Below are positions 52,647 to 61,563 of a stretch of 64,000 nt of DNA, piece after piece. Both the position numbers and the translations under genes were made by a program. Below the pieces are notes generated by a model. The model was not told the origin of the DNA, made no database searches, and worked only from the letters and a program-made list of their open reading frames with translations. Every line of letters starts with the position of its first letter. The stretch's first letter is position 1. Source of the DNA: Labilibaculum filiforme (GTDB taxonomy: Bacteria; Bacteroidota; Bacteroidia; Bacteroidales; Marinifilaceae); NCBI RefSeq assembly GCF_002843315.1, contig NZ_MVDD01000003.1, forward strand, positions 372,001 to 436,000. Reading direction: 5' to 3'.

Positions 52647-54458
52647 ATGAAGAAAATAATTCTCTCATTAGTAACAGTCCTATTAATTGCAACATCAGTG
52701 TTTGCTGATGAAATTAAATTTACTGCTTCGGCCCCAAACGTGGTGGAACTTGGTGAACAATTTCGTTTAACCTATTCCGTAAACAGTAAAGGGAAAAACA
52801 TTCAAGTACCAGAATTGGATGGATTTAGGGTTCTTATGGGACCTTCGACATCAAGCAGTATGAGTACTCAAATTATTAATGGCAAAGTAACTTCGAGCTC
52901 TGCCTACTCATACACCTATGTACTTTTGGCGGAAAAAGAAGGTAAATTTGATATAAAACCAGCATCCATTTCGGTGGATGGTGAAACTAAAATATCCAAT
53001 TCGCTAACTATCGAAGTTGTGGAAGTAAATAAAACACAACAGAGCTCCGAATCAGAACAATCGCAAAATTCAGCCTCCACCGATAAAATCACAGAGAACA
53101 ATTTATTTGTTAAAGTGCATCTTGATCGCAGCAGCGTTTACATGGGCGAGCATATTGTTGCCACCATAAAGGTGTACACACGACTTAGCATTGCTGGATT
53201 TGGCGATTCTAAATTCCCATCTTTCGATGGATTTTTAAGTCAGGAAGTTCCTACTCCAGGACAAATCTCCTTGGAACGAGAAAATATAAATGGCACCATT
53301 TACAATACGGGAATCATTCGTAAATTAATTCTTTTTCCACAGCACACTGGCGAAATTACCATCGATCCTTTCGAATTAGAGGTGATCATCCGTCAGCGAA
53401 AAGCGAACAAAAGAAACGGTTTCTTTGATGAATTCTTCGATAATTACCAAGATATAAGAGTTCCTCGCAAAAGTAAGCCTATCCGAATTCGAGTGAAAGA
53501 TTTTCCATCGAACAAACCTGCAAGTTTCGACGGTGCAGTTGGTAATTTTGAGCTTATTACAACTATCGACAAAGATTCTGTGAAAGCGAATGATGCGGTT
53601 ACCATGCGGGTAAAAGTTGCTGGAAACGGAAACTTAAAGTTGATTAAACCATTGGAATTTAACTTTCCTGCTGATTTTGAAGTATATGATCCTAAAACTT
53701 CGCAGAACTTAAATAGTACTGAGGCAGGTATGTCGGGCTCCACTACTTTCGAATATTTAATAATCCCTCGTCATGGTGGCGAATATGAAATTCCTTCAGT
53801 AAATTTTTCATTTTTCGATCCGAAAGCAAAAATATTTCGAACCCGCTCAACCGAAAAATTTACGATAAAAGTAGCGAAAGGAGAAGGTGATAATTCGGGA
53901 ACTATCATTAGTTCCTTTTCTAAAGAGAAAGTGAAATTTCTTGGAAAAGACATTCGATTTATCAAAACCAATGATTTCACTCCACAGTTAAAAGGGGAAG
54001 TTTTCTTTGGCACTACAAATTTCTATTTGGCCTATATCGTACCTTTCTTTCTATTTATTTTAGCCTTTGTATTCAACCGAAAACGAATAAAAGAAAATGC
54101 AGACACTGCCAAACTAAAAAACAAACGTGCCAATCGTGTTGCAATGAAAAGATTAAAAGCGGCATCGGCAAGCTTAAAAGCACAACAAAAAGATCGGTTT
54201 TACGATGAAATACTTAAAGCAATTTGGGGATATACTTCAGATAAACTGAATTTACCTTTGGCGAATCTCAACAAAGAAAATATTAGTGAAATACTACTGA
54301 GCAAAGGTGTTGAATTAGAGCTTAAAGACGAATTTTTAAGTATCCTGGACACCTGTGAATTTGCAAGATACTCTCCTTCTGCCGGATCATCGGAGATGGA
54401 TGAATTGTATCAGAAAAGCATGAATACAATTACCAAATTGGAAAAAAACATTAAATAG
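52647..54458 (+). CDS. batD: BatD (oxygen-tolerance protein)
   Basis: 603 aa. A signal peptide is followed by several immunoglobulin-like beta domains; DEIKFTASAPNVVELGEQFRL is the typical BatD N-terminus. A membrane helix (FYLAYIVPFFLFILAFVF) near 455-472 and a C-terminal cytoplasmic helical domain follow. It is the large structural part of the Bat complex. Confidence 0.92.
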   Translation: MKKIILSLVTVLLIATSVFADEIKFTASAPNVVELGEQFRLTYSVNSKGKNIQVPELDGFRVLMGPSTSSSMSTQIINGKVTSSSAYSYTYVLLAEKEGKFDIKPASISVDGETKISNSLTIEVVEVNKTQQSSESEQSQNSASTDKITENNLFVKVHLDRSSVYMGEHIVATIKVYTRLSIAGFGDSKFPSFDGFLSQEVPTPGQISLERENINGTIYNTGIIRKLILFPQHTGEITIDPFELEVIIRQRKANKRNGFFDEFFDNYQDIRVPRKSKPIRIRVKDFPSNKPASFDGAVGNFELITTIDKDSVKANDAVTMRVKVAGNGNLKLIKPLEFNFPADFEVYDPKTSQNLNSTEAGMSGSTTFEYLIIPRHGGEYEIPSVNFSFFDPKAKIFRTRSTEKFTIKVAKGEGDNSGTIISSFSKEKVKFLGKDIRFIKTNDFTPQLKGEVFFGTTNFYLAYIVPFFLFILAFVFNRKRIKENADTAKLKNKRANRVAMKRLKAASASLKAQQKDRFYDEILKAIWGYTSDKLNLPLANLNKENISEILLSKGVELELKDEFLSILDTCEFARYSPSAGSSEMDELYQKSMNTITKLEKNIK

Positions 54459-54535
54459 GTTACTAACTCATACGTGAGTCGGATTATTTAATCAGAATAA
54501 ATTACATCTGACAACTGCATATAAATTTTTTACAG

Positions 54536-55285
54536 ATGAAAAAAGCATTACAATTTATACTCGCTATACTTCTAAGCACGCCGGTTTGGGCGCAAAGCAA
54601 CCCCATTTCCGAAGCCAATGAAATGTATAAAAATGGAGAATACGAAAAAGCAATTCAAGCCTACGAATTTGTTTTAGATACGCATGTGGAAGCTCCCGAA
54701 ATTTATTTTAATTTGGGAAATGCCTACTATAAAACAGGCCAAATATCTTCTGCAATCTTAAACTTCGAACGAGCATTACTTTTCTCTCCCGACGATAAGG
54801 ATATCCAGTACAATTTAGAATTGGCTCGAAAACATGTTTTGGATAAATTCGAAGTCTTGCCCGAGATATTTATAAAAAGATGGTATTCGGGAATTCGAAA
54901 TAGTTTTTCGGCCGATTTATGGTCTTACTTCTCCATTCTTCTTTTCTTGTTAACACTTATTTTTGCCTGCTTTTACCTATACAGCAATAAGTCAGGACTA
55001 AAAAAGTTTGGATTTTTCTTCGCATTTTTTGCTTTTGGACTTACCCTACTTACCTACTCCTTTGCCTCCGAAAAAACGGATGAAATAAATATTCGAGAGC
55101 ATGCAATTATTATTAGTCCCAGTGTTACGATTAAAGGCTCGCCCGATAAAAGTGGTACCGAATTGTTTTTATTGCACGAAGGAACCAAAGTTAAAGTGAT
55201 TGGAGAACTGCAGGATTGGAGAAACATTCTGCTAAGCGATGGAAACGAAGGCTGGCTAAAAAAAGAAGACATTGAAATGATATAA
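54536..55285 (+). CDS. batE: BatE (TPR and SH3 domain protein)
   Basis: 249 aa. A signal peptide (LAILLSTPVWAQ), two TPR units (about 23-95), two membrane helices (about 127-148 and 155-177), and a C-terminal SH3b-like domain (VTIKGSPDKSGTELFLLHEGTKV, ending in GWLKKEDIEMI). Last gene of the operon; a terminator follows directly. Confidence 0.9.
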   Translation: MKKALQFILAILLSTPVWAQSNPISEANEMYKNGEYEKAIQAYEFVLDTHVEAPEIYFNLGNAYYKTGQISSAILNFERALLFSPDDKDIQYNLELARKHVLDKFEVLPEIFIKRWYSGIRNSFSADLWSYFSILLFLLTLIFACFYLYSNKSGLKKFGFFFAFFAFGLTLLTYSFASEKTDEINIREHAIIISPSVTIKGSPDKSGTELFLLHEGTKVKVIGELQDWRNILLSDGNEGWLKKEDIEMI

Positions 55286-55297
55286 TACAATTCTACA

Positions 55298-55330
55298 AAA
55301 GGATTTCGAAAATCGAAATCCTTTCTTTAT
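55298..55330 (+). terminator. Terminator of the bat operon
   Basis: AAAGGATTTCGA-aaa-TCGAAATCCTTT, a perfect 12-bp stem, followed by CTTTATTT. It lies 12 bp past the batE stop. Confidence 0.92.
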
Positions 55331-55381
55331 TTAAGATTACTGTGTTTTCTCCTTACATCAGTATTAGAAAGCTATTACGAG

Positions 55382-55557
55382 GCTGCGCGAAGCTTCCATC
55401 ACTCGGTGGAAGCTTCGCGCAGCAGTGTTTGGAGCTTCCATCACTCGATGGAAGCTTGTCGCAGCAGTGTTTGGAGCTTCCATCACCCGATGGAAGCTTC
55501 GCGCAGCAGTGTTTGGAGCTTCCATCACCCGATGGAAGCTTGTCGCAGCAGTGTTTC
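55382..55557. repeat. 42-bp hairpin tandem repeat, four copies
   Basis: Four successive 42-bp units from 55391, each a GCTTCCA-tcactcg-TGGAAGC hairpin followed by a CGCAGCAGTGTTTGGA linker. Units 1 and 3 have TTCGCGCAGC and units 2 and 4 TTGTCGCAGC, so the array is also a dimer of 84 bp. The first unit extends to a 17-bp perfect stem: GCTGCGCGAAGCTTCCA (55382-55398) with its complement (55407-55423). It is much richer in G and C than its surroundings. The open frames through it (both strands) are repeat-derived and I do not call them genes. Confidence 0.92.
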
Positions 55558-55657
55558 ATGTTTCCATTAAAAAAACAGAAAGCCAATCTGTATAACTTTT
55601 TAATACCCCAATAATCCTTACATTTAATGCATTAAAAAAAAGTAAAAATTTACCCCA

Positions 55658-56536
55658 ATGAAATACAGCATACAAAACGAATTCTTTAAAATGGAAGTGT
55701 TGGAAAAAGGCGCTGAACTTTGTAGTATTAAATCTGTAACTACAAATCAAGAATTTATGTGGCAAGCCGATCCCGAAATATGGGGAAGCCATGCTCCTAA
55801 CCTATTTCCTGTTATTGGTAGTTTAAAAGAAGATGCATTTATTTATAAAGGCAAAGAGTATCCCATGCCTAAACATGGCTTTGTTCGCAATAATAAAGCA
55901 ATTCAATTACATAGTAAATCCGAAAAGGAGCTTTGTTTTGTTTTAAAATCAAACGAAAACACACGCAAAATATACCCTTTCGAATTTGAATTCTATATTC
56001 ATTATATTTTAGATGAAAACCAAATTCAGGTAAAATACAATGTGATTAATACCGATCGGAACAAAATGTTCTTCTGCCTTGGTGGTCATCCAGCTTTTGC
56101 TTGTCCTCTAAAAAAGAAGGAAAACTACTCCGATTACTACTTGGAATTTGAACAAAAAGAAACCGCCAAAACCTGGATGATTGTTGAAGGTGGGTTAATT
56201 GGCGATGAAGGCAAACTCGTTTTAAACGATACGAATCGCATTGACTTGCATTCGGAACTATTTGCCAAAGATGCATTGATATTCAAGAATTTAAAATCAT
56301 CATTTGTTCAACTAAAAAGTAAAACTTCCAACTTTTCGTTAAAAGTTAGCCTTGATGATTTCCCATACTTAGGACTTTGGGCCAAACCAAATGCACCATT
56401 CGTTTGTATAGAACCTTGGATTGGCATTGCCGACAGCTACAGGTCAAATCGTGAATTCTCTCAAAAAGAGATCATTCAGTCGCTTGATTCCAACAAAACA
56501 TTTAGCGCAAGTTTTTCAATCGAAATTACTGAATAA
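55658..56536 (+). CDS. Aldose 1-epimerase-type protein (LacX-like)
   Basis: 292 aa. LFPVIGSLKEDAFIYKGKEY and LGGHPAFACPL (about 142-152) are aldose-epimerase motifs, the histidines being substrate-binding. CIEPWIGIADS near 250 carries the acidic residue. It likely mutarotates a sugar or sugar phosphate of unknown identity. It stands alone with a terminator behind it. Confidence 0.85.
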   Translation: MKYSIQNEFFKMEVLEKGAELCSIKSVTTNQEFMWQADPEIWGSHAPNLFPVIGSLKEDAFIYKGKEYPMPKHGFVRNNKAIQLHSKSEKELCFVLKSNENTRKIYPFEFEFYIHYILDENQIQVKYNVINTDRNKMFFCLGGHPAFACPLKKKENYSDYYLEFEQKETAKTWMIVEGGLIGDEGKLVLNDTNRIDLHSELFAKDALIFKNLKSSFVQLKSKTSNFSLKVSLDDFPYLGLWAKPNAPFVCIEPWIGIADSYRSNREFSQKEIIQSLDSNKTFSASFSIEITE

Positions 56537-56541
56537 TAAAA

Positions 56542-56575
56542 GAGGCCGTCTTCAACAAAACGGCCTCCTTTTCTA
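56542..56575. terminator. Bidirectional terminator
   Basis: GAGGCCGT and ACGGCCTC arms with a 10-base loop, followed by CTTTTCTATCTTTTTTTTT on the plus strand and preceded by an A-rich stretch. It serves the epimerase gene and, on the other strand, the convergent OYE-type gene. Confidence 0.85.
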
Positions 56576-56584
56576 TCTTTTTTT

Positions 56585-57667
56585 TTACTTTAGTGCAGGG
56601 TAATCGGTATAGCCAACTTCGTTACCACCATAAAAGGTTTCCTGATTAGCAACATTTAATTCTACTCCTTGCGCAAATCGTTTTTCCAAATCGGGATTCG
56701 CCAAATAAGGTACCCCAAACGAAACTAAGTCTGCTTTTTTCGAAACAATTACCTCATGACCGCTATCTTTCGTAAATCCCCCATTCACCATTCGAACGCC
56801 CTTGTATTGCTTGCCATAATAATCTGTAACATCTTTAATCAATTTCGGATGCTCGTCGAGAGGCATTAAAGGTTCAATTAAATGTAAATACGAAAGATCA
56901 TAACCGTTCAACTTTTCAATTACATAATTAAAAATAGCACTCGGATTCGAATCTCCCATATCATTAAATAAACCACTAGGCGACAAACGAATACCAACTG
57001 CACCGGCATCCCAAACCTGAAGCGTAGCCTCTAAAACTTCAAATAAAAAGCGAGCACGATTTTCTACCGTTCCCCCATATTTATCGGTCCGATGATTTGT
57101 TTTATCCACTAAGAACTGGTCGATTAAATAGCCATTGGCAGCATGAATTTCGATACCATCAAAACCTGCTTCTTTTGCATTTTTCGCTGCAGTTTTAAAA
57201 TCTGCAACAATAGCTTCTATTTCCTTTATTTCTAAAGCTCTAGGAGTAACAAAATCCTTCAAACCTTCATAGGTAAATGCTTGTCCTGCCGCACAAATAG
57301 CCGAAGGTGCAACAGGTAAATCACCATTATGAAAGTCGGGATGTGAAATTCGCCCCACATGCCAAAGTTGAATAAATATTTTTCCTCCTTTCGACTGCAC
57401 TGCTTTAGTAACTTGTTTCCAGCCATCTATTTGCTCCTTACTATAAATTCCTGGCGTTGCAGGGTAACCCATTCCTTGCGGAGATACTTGGCTCCCTTCC
57501 GAAATAATTAATCCTGCTCCAGCTCTTTGTTCGTAGTACTCTGCCATTAACTTTGTCGGAACATTTCCTACACCAGCTCTGTTTCTGGTCATTGGAGCCA
57601 TTACCATTCTATTTTTCAATTCGATTTCCCCAATCGTAAAAGGAGTTAATAATGTATTTTTATTCAT
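56585..57667 (-). CDS. Old yellow enzyme family NADH:flavin oxidoreductase (alkene reductase)
   Basis: 360 aa. The FMN-binding barrel has MVMAPMTRNRA (about 21-31), IQLWHVGRISH (about 98-108), the active-site HAANGYLIDQFL (about 175-186), and a C-terminal FGVPYLANPDL. These are features of NemA/OYE-type ene reductases. It reduces activated double bonds; the natural substrate is unknown. Confidence 0.92.
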   Translation of the reverse strand: MNKNTLLTPFTIGEIELKNRMVMAPMTRNRAGVGNVPTKLMAEYYEQRAGAGLIISEGSQVSPQGMGYPATPGIYSKEQIDGWKQVTKAVQSKGGKIFIQLWHVGRISHPDFHNGDLPVAPSAICAAGQAFTYEGLKDFVTPRALEIKEIEAIVADFKTAAKNAKEAGFDGIEIHAANGYLIDQFLVDKTNHRTDKYGGTVENRARFLFEVLEATLQVWDAGAVGIRLSPSGLFNDMGDSNPSAIFNYVIEKLNGYDLSYLHLIEPLMPLDEHPKLIKDVTDYYGKQYKGVRMVNGGFTKDSGHEVIVSKKADLVSFGVPYLANPDLEKRFAQGVELNVANQETFYGGNEVGYTDYPALK

Positions 57668-57912
57668 CTTCTTTTTATTATTTTTATTTAGTCAAGATAG
57701 AGATAAGATTTCGATTTGTAAAAAAACTACTATTAGAGATTGGTATAAATCGATTTATAGCTCCGAATTTTTCATCAAAAAATAAAACAAACGTCCTATA
57801 TTTCCGCTGATCTCAACATTGGTTCGTATCTTCGCTAAAAATTTGAAAAGGTTGAATCTCTTTGATTAATTTGGGAAAGATTCATCTGACATCTTTAAAT
57901 AATTTCAATCAC

Positions 57913-59733
57913 ATGAAACAAATAGAACTATTAGCTCCAGCCAAAAATCTGGAAACCGGAATGGCTGCCATTAATTACGGAGCTGATGCTATATATATAG
58001 GTGCTCCGAAATTTGGCGCTCGCGCTGCTGCTGGAAATACCCTCGAAGATATTGCTGCTTTAATTACCTATGCGCACAAATACTGGGCAAAAGTGTTCAT
58101 CACAATGAATACAATCTTGTATGATAACGAATTAAAAGAAGCCGAAGAACTTATCCATCAACTTTATAAATTGGGTGCCGACGCTTTAATTGTTCAGGAT
58201 ATGGGCGTTTTAGAAATGAACCTGCCTCCTATCGAACTTCATGCCAGTACTCAAACTCATAATTACGATTTGGATCGAATCAAATTTCTCGAACAAGTCG
58301 GATTTAAAAGAATAATTCTCGCAAGGGAGCTTTCTCTTGATCAAATTAAGGAGATTAGAAAAAATACCACTGTAGAGCTTGAATATTTTATTCATGGCGC
58401 TTTATGCGTTTCTCTAAGTGGCCAATGTTATTTCTCTCATGCCATTGGTGGCCGGTCGGCTAATCGTGGTGAGTGCAGTCAGGCTTGTCGGATGAAATAC
58501 GATTTAGTAGATGCAGAAGGAAAAGTAATTGCGAAAGATAAACACTTGCTTTCTTTAAAAGATCTGAATCTATCTGGTCATATGAAAGAATTAGTGGAAA
58601 GTGGAATTTGTTCGCTAAAAATTGAAGGACGTTTAAAAGACAGCTCCTACCTTAAAAATGTTACCAGCTACTATCGAAAAGAACTAGATGTTGTTTTTGC
58701 AAAGAAAACAGAATTTGAAAAAGCATCGTCGGGAACAATAACTCCTGACTTTAAACCAGATTTAGACCGGACTTTTAATCGTGGATATACAAGCTATTTC
58801 TTTACCGGAAGAATTCCTGAAATCGCAAATTTTCACACCCCAAAATCCTTAGGAAAAGAGATTGGCAAAATTGTCGACATTCGCAAGGATCATTTTATAG
58901 TGGACACCAAATTTGAGATTCACAATGGCGATGGCTTATGCTTTTTTAATCACAATAAATTGCTAAAAGGGATTCAAGTGAATGGAGTAAAAGGAAAACA
59001 AATTTTTCCTAACGAAATGAACATGTTAGTTAAAGGTGCTGTTCTGTATCGTAATAACGATCATGAATTCGCTAAAATACTTAAAAGAGACAACTCCATA
59101 AGACGCATTTCTGCAGATCTTTTTCTGGAATTTAAAGAAAATATTTTAAGCTTATTTGCTACTGATGAAGATGGAATTAGTGCATCGATACAATTAAAAG
59201 AAGAATTTGAATTGGCCCGAAATACCGAAATGGCTATTACTAATCTCAAAAATCAGTTATCAAAATCGGGTGATTCTATCTACTCGATTCATGCAATTGA
59301 CATTAGTTTTACCGAAGCTCCTTTTATTCAGGCCAAAGTGCTTAACGAATTGCGTCGACAAGTTCTTGACTCGTTAACCAAAAACCGAATTGCAGCATTT
59401 CAACAACCAAAAACAAAACCTTTAATCTCGCATCCAAAATATCACCTAAAAAACCTAAACTATATGGGAAATGTGGTGAATTGTAAGGCAGAAGAGTTTT
59501 ATCACAAGTGCGGTGTTGAAAACATCGAAAAAGGATTTGAGTTGCAATCCAATTTCAAAGGAAAAACAATTATGACTACCAAGCATTGTTTGCGTCATGA
59601 ATTTGGAATGTGTAACAAAGAGATTAGTACTGGTAAAAAAGAAAATCAACCATTGTATTTGGTTGACAATAAGAATCGCTACAAACTTGAATTTCATTGC
59701 CAAAGATGTGAAATGAAAATCATTTTTGAATAA
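57913..59733 (+). CDS. U32-family peptidase-like protein (RNA hydroxylation type)
   Basis: About 606 aa from the ATG at 57913, which begins the conserved KQIELLAPAKNLETG; the frame extends 17 codons further upstream without conservation. GECSQACR (near 193-200) gives U32 cysteines, FIHGALCVSLSGQCYFSH is the U32 signature, and a C-terminal extension has further cysteines (CNKE, CQRCEMK). Members of this family hydroxylate tRNA or 23S rRNA (TrhP, RlhA); which one applies cannot be told here. Confidence 0.87.
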   Translation: MKQIELLAPAKNLETGMAAINYGADAIYIGAPKFGARAAAGNTLEDIAALITYAHKYWAKVFITMNTILYDNELKEAEELIHQLYKLGADALIVQDMGVLEMNLPPIELHASTQTHNYDLDRIKFLEQVGFKRIILARELSLDQIKEIRKNTTVELEYFIHGALCVSLSGQCYFSHAIGGRSANRGECSQACRMKYDLVDAEGKVIAKDKHLLSLKDLNLSGHMKELVESGICSLKIEGRLKDSSYLKNVTSYYRKELDVVFAKKTEFEKASSGTITPDFKPDLDRTFNRGYTSYFFTGRIPEIANFHTPKSLGKEIGKIVDIRKDHFIVDTKFEIHNGDGLCFFNHNKLLKGIQVNGVKGKQIFPNEMNMLVKGAVLYRNNDHEFAKILKRDNSIRRISADLFLEFKENILSLFATDEDGISASIQLKEEFELARNTEMAITNLKNQLSKSGDSIYSIHAIDISFTEAPFIQAKVLNELRRQVLDSLTKNRIAAFQQPKTKPLISHPKYHLKNLNYMGNVVNCKAEEFYHKCGVENIEKGFELQSNFKGKTIMTTKHCLRHEFGMCNKEISTGKKENQPLYLVDNKNRYKLEFHCQRCEMKIIFE

Positions 59734-59772
59734 AATTATCTCAAATCCGAACCCTATTTAAGGAGATTAGCT

Positions 59773-60420
59773 ATGGTTCACTATATAGAAAAACTAATTC
59801 ACGAAGGAGAACATCAGCAACAGGATTTTAAATTCTGTATTACTGATTCGCGAAAAATTGCCAAGTCATTATCTGCTTTTGCCAATACCGATGGTGGTAA
59901 ATTGCTGATTGGCGTAAAGGACAATGGGAAAATAGCAGGAGCAAAAGTCGAAGAAGAATTTCATATGATAAAAGCTGCCGCAGAAATGTACAGTCGTCCA
60001 AAACTTACTTTCGAGAGTAATGTATGGCAAGTTAACGGGAAAAATGTTTTAGAAATCACAATTCTTCCTTCTCCCGAAATGCCACATTATGCAGCAAACG
60101 AAAATGGAAAATGGTTAGCGTACTTTCGTCGCGATGATGAAAATATTCTAGCCAACAAGGTGCTTCTCGAAGTTTGGAAACGAAAATCAAAACCAACCGG
60201 CACCTTTTTGGAGTACACCGAAACAGAAGCTATATTAATGGATTATTTGAATGATAAAAAGGAAATTAGTTTGAATCAGTTCTGTAAAATTGCTCGAATT
60301 AGTCGCTACAAAGCAGAACGAATTTTAGTGAAACTTATTTGTTGGAATCTTATAGCCCTTAACTTTACAGAAAAAGGTACTAAATACCACATAAAACACG
60401 AAGTAGCTTCAAAAATTTAA
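59773..60420 (+). CDS. Schlafen/AlbA_2-domain protein
   Basis: 215 aa. QQDFKFCITDSRKIAKSLSAFANTDGGKLLIGVKDNG is the AlbA_2 (divergent AAA-4, Schlafen-like) signature, here with the FANTDGG-x5-GV core near residues 37-50. The C-terminal 70 residues look like a winged-helix (LMDYLNDKKEISLNQFCKIARISRYKAERIL). It is a stand-alone version of a domain often joined to regulators or defence proteins. The function is unknown. Confidence 0.82.
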   Translation: MVHYIEKLIHEGEHQQQDFKFCITDSRKIAKSLSAFANTDGGKLLIGVKDNGKIAGAKVEEEFHMIKAAAEMYSRPKLTFESNVWQVNGKNVLEITILPSPEMPHYAANENGKWLAYFRRDDENILANKVLLEVWKRKSKPTGTFLEYTETEAILMDYLNDKKEISLNQFCKIARISRYKAERILVKLICWNLIALNFTEKGTKYHIKHEVASKI

Positions 60421-60854
60421 CCCCTTTCGAAAACAATCCAGCACCACTGATATACAGATGATTAATATCACATATACAGGTAAAAAAAAGACATAAAAAA
60501 ACCGCACTAATTAATAGGATTTTAAACTCCTAAATGACAGGATTTGAGTGCCAGTCTGATCAAGTATCCCCTGTGCCGAAACAACCCGAAGGTTGGGGCC
60601 CGCTTTAGCAAACATGTAGCTTTCTCGGTATACTATAAATGTTGAGTTTAACAATCGATAATTAATGCGGTATGCGATTATCTTATTTCCAAAGAACGTT
60701 CTCTTTAATACTTGCAAGCTAAGGAAGAATCTCTGCTTTTGCAAGGCTTCGACTATATATTTTAATCTAAATTAAACGAATCCACCAATAATATAAGCCA
60801 AAGCTCAAGCAATTAATTTGTTATCGTATCTCTTTTTATTCTTTAAAACGAAAA
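60421..60854. other. Intergenic region with GC-rich island
   Basis: About 430 bp without a convincing gene. Between 60535 and 60610 lies an island richer in G and C than its surroundings. On the minus strand it reads CCCC-AACC-TTCG-GGTT-gtttcggcaca-GGGG, a stem capped by a C(UUCG)G tetraloop, followed by CAAATCCTGTC and, further on, a T-run (about 60490-60506). A small minus-strand open frame (60511-60744) shows no domain. Confidence 0.5.
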
Positions 60855-60885
60855 TTTGTCTACATCAGCAATATTTGTATTTTTG
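60855..60885 (+). promoter_or_regulatory. Promoter of the TatD/TcdA operon
   Basis: TTTG (60855-60858), exactly 19 bases, then TATTTTTG (60878-60885), a full match to the consensus. It sits inside the longest reading frame of the TatD gene and shows that translation must begin downstream. Confidence 0.78.
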
Positions 60886-60906
60886 CCAAAAAAATTGACT
60901 CGACCA

Positions 60907-61563
60907 GTGATACCTTTCATCAATATTCATACGCATAACTTTAGTATTCAGTCTAATGTTCGTTCTATCTTTTCCATTCATCCGGAAGAAAAGTTGTCGC
61001 ACACAGAAACTGCTTATTATTCCATAGGAATTCACCCATGGAATATTGAGACTACAGCTATCGCTGCAACAATGAATAAAATGGAAGAAATGGTTGTACA
61101 CCCCGCTATTTTGGCCATCGGAGAAATTGGCCTCGATCGAATGATTACCGCCCCACTTTCTATTCAAGAAAAAATTTTTCAGCAACAATTACAGCTTGCT
61201 GAAAAGTATGAAAAGCCCGTAATTATTCATTGTGTAAAATGCTTTTCGGAATTAATCCGGATTCGCAAAAAAGGTCAATTTCAACTTCCATGGATTATTC
61301 ATGGATTTGTTAAAAATCAGAAAATAGCCGAAGATTTAATAGAATTAGCTTGCTATCTTTCATTTGGAAAAGCATTGCTAATAAATGAGCAATTACAACA
61401 GCTTTTTAAAACGCTTCCTAGCAAGAATATTTTCTTGGAAACTGATGATAGTGCTATCGAAATAGAAGAATTATACAAAAAAGCAGCTGCAATAAAAAAC
61501 CTTGAAATAGAGGATCTAAAAAAAGAATTACTTTCAAATTTTAAGACTTGTTTTAATAAATGA
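60907..61563 (+). CDS. TatD-family metal-dependent hydrolase
   Basis: About 218 aa. The frame opens at TTG 60856, but the promoter overlaps that codon, so the start is GTG 60907 (or TTG 60895); no ATG is available. NIHTHNF is the first metal-binding motif, IGIHPWN, AIGEIGLDR and PVIIHCVKCF follow, and FLETDD is the last. The first histidine pair is present. It is shorter than standard TatD. It overlaps tcdA by 4 bp. Confidence 0.82.
   Translation: MIPFINIHTHNFSIQSNVRSIFSIHPEEKLSHTETAYYSIGIHPWNIETTAIAATMNKMEEMVVHPAILAIGEIGLDRMITAPLSIQEKIFQQQLQLAEKYEKPVIIHCVKCFSELIRIRKKGQFQLPWIIHGFVKNQKIAEDLIELACYLSFGKALLINEQLQQLFKTLPSKNIFLETDDSAIEIEELYKKAAAIKNLEIEDLKKELLSNFKTCFNK

Noticed and set aside
55342-55614. 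A 90-residue protein with repeated LELPS-type units across the 42-bp array
   Set aside because: The frame exists only because 42 is divisible by three, both strands are open, and the repeat is a DNA hairpin array.
60535-60610. tRNA gene or tRNA-derived attachment site
   Set aside because: A CAAATCCTGTC word resembles a T-arm, but no acceptor, D or anticodon arms can be fitted and no integrase is nearby.
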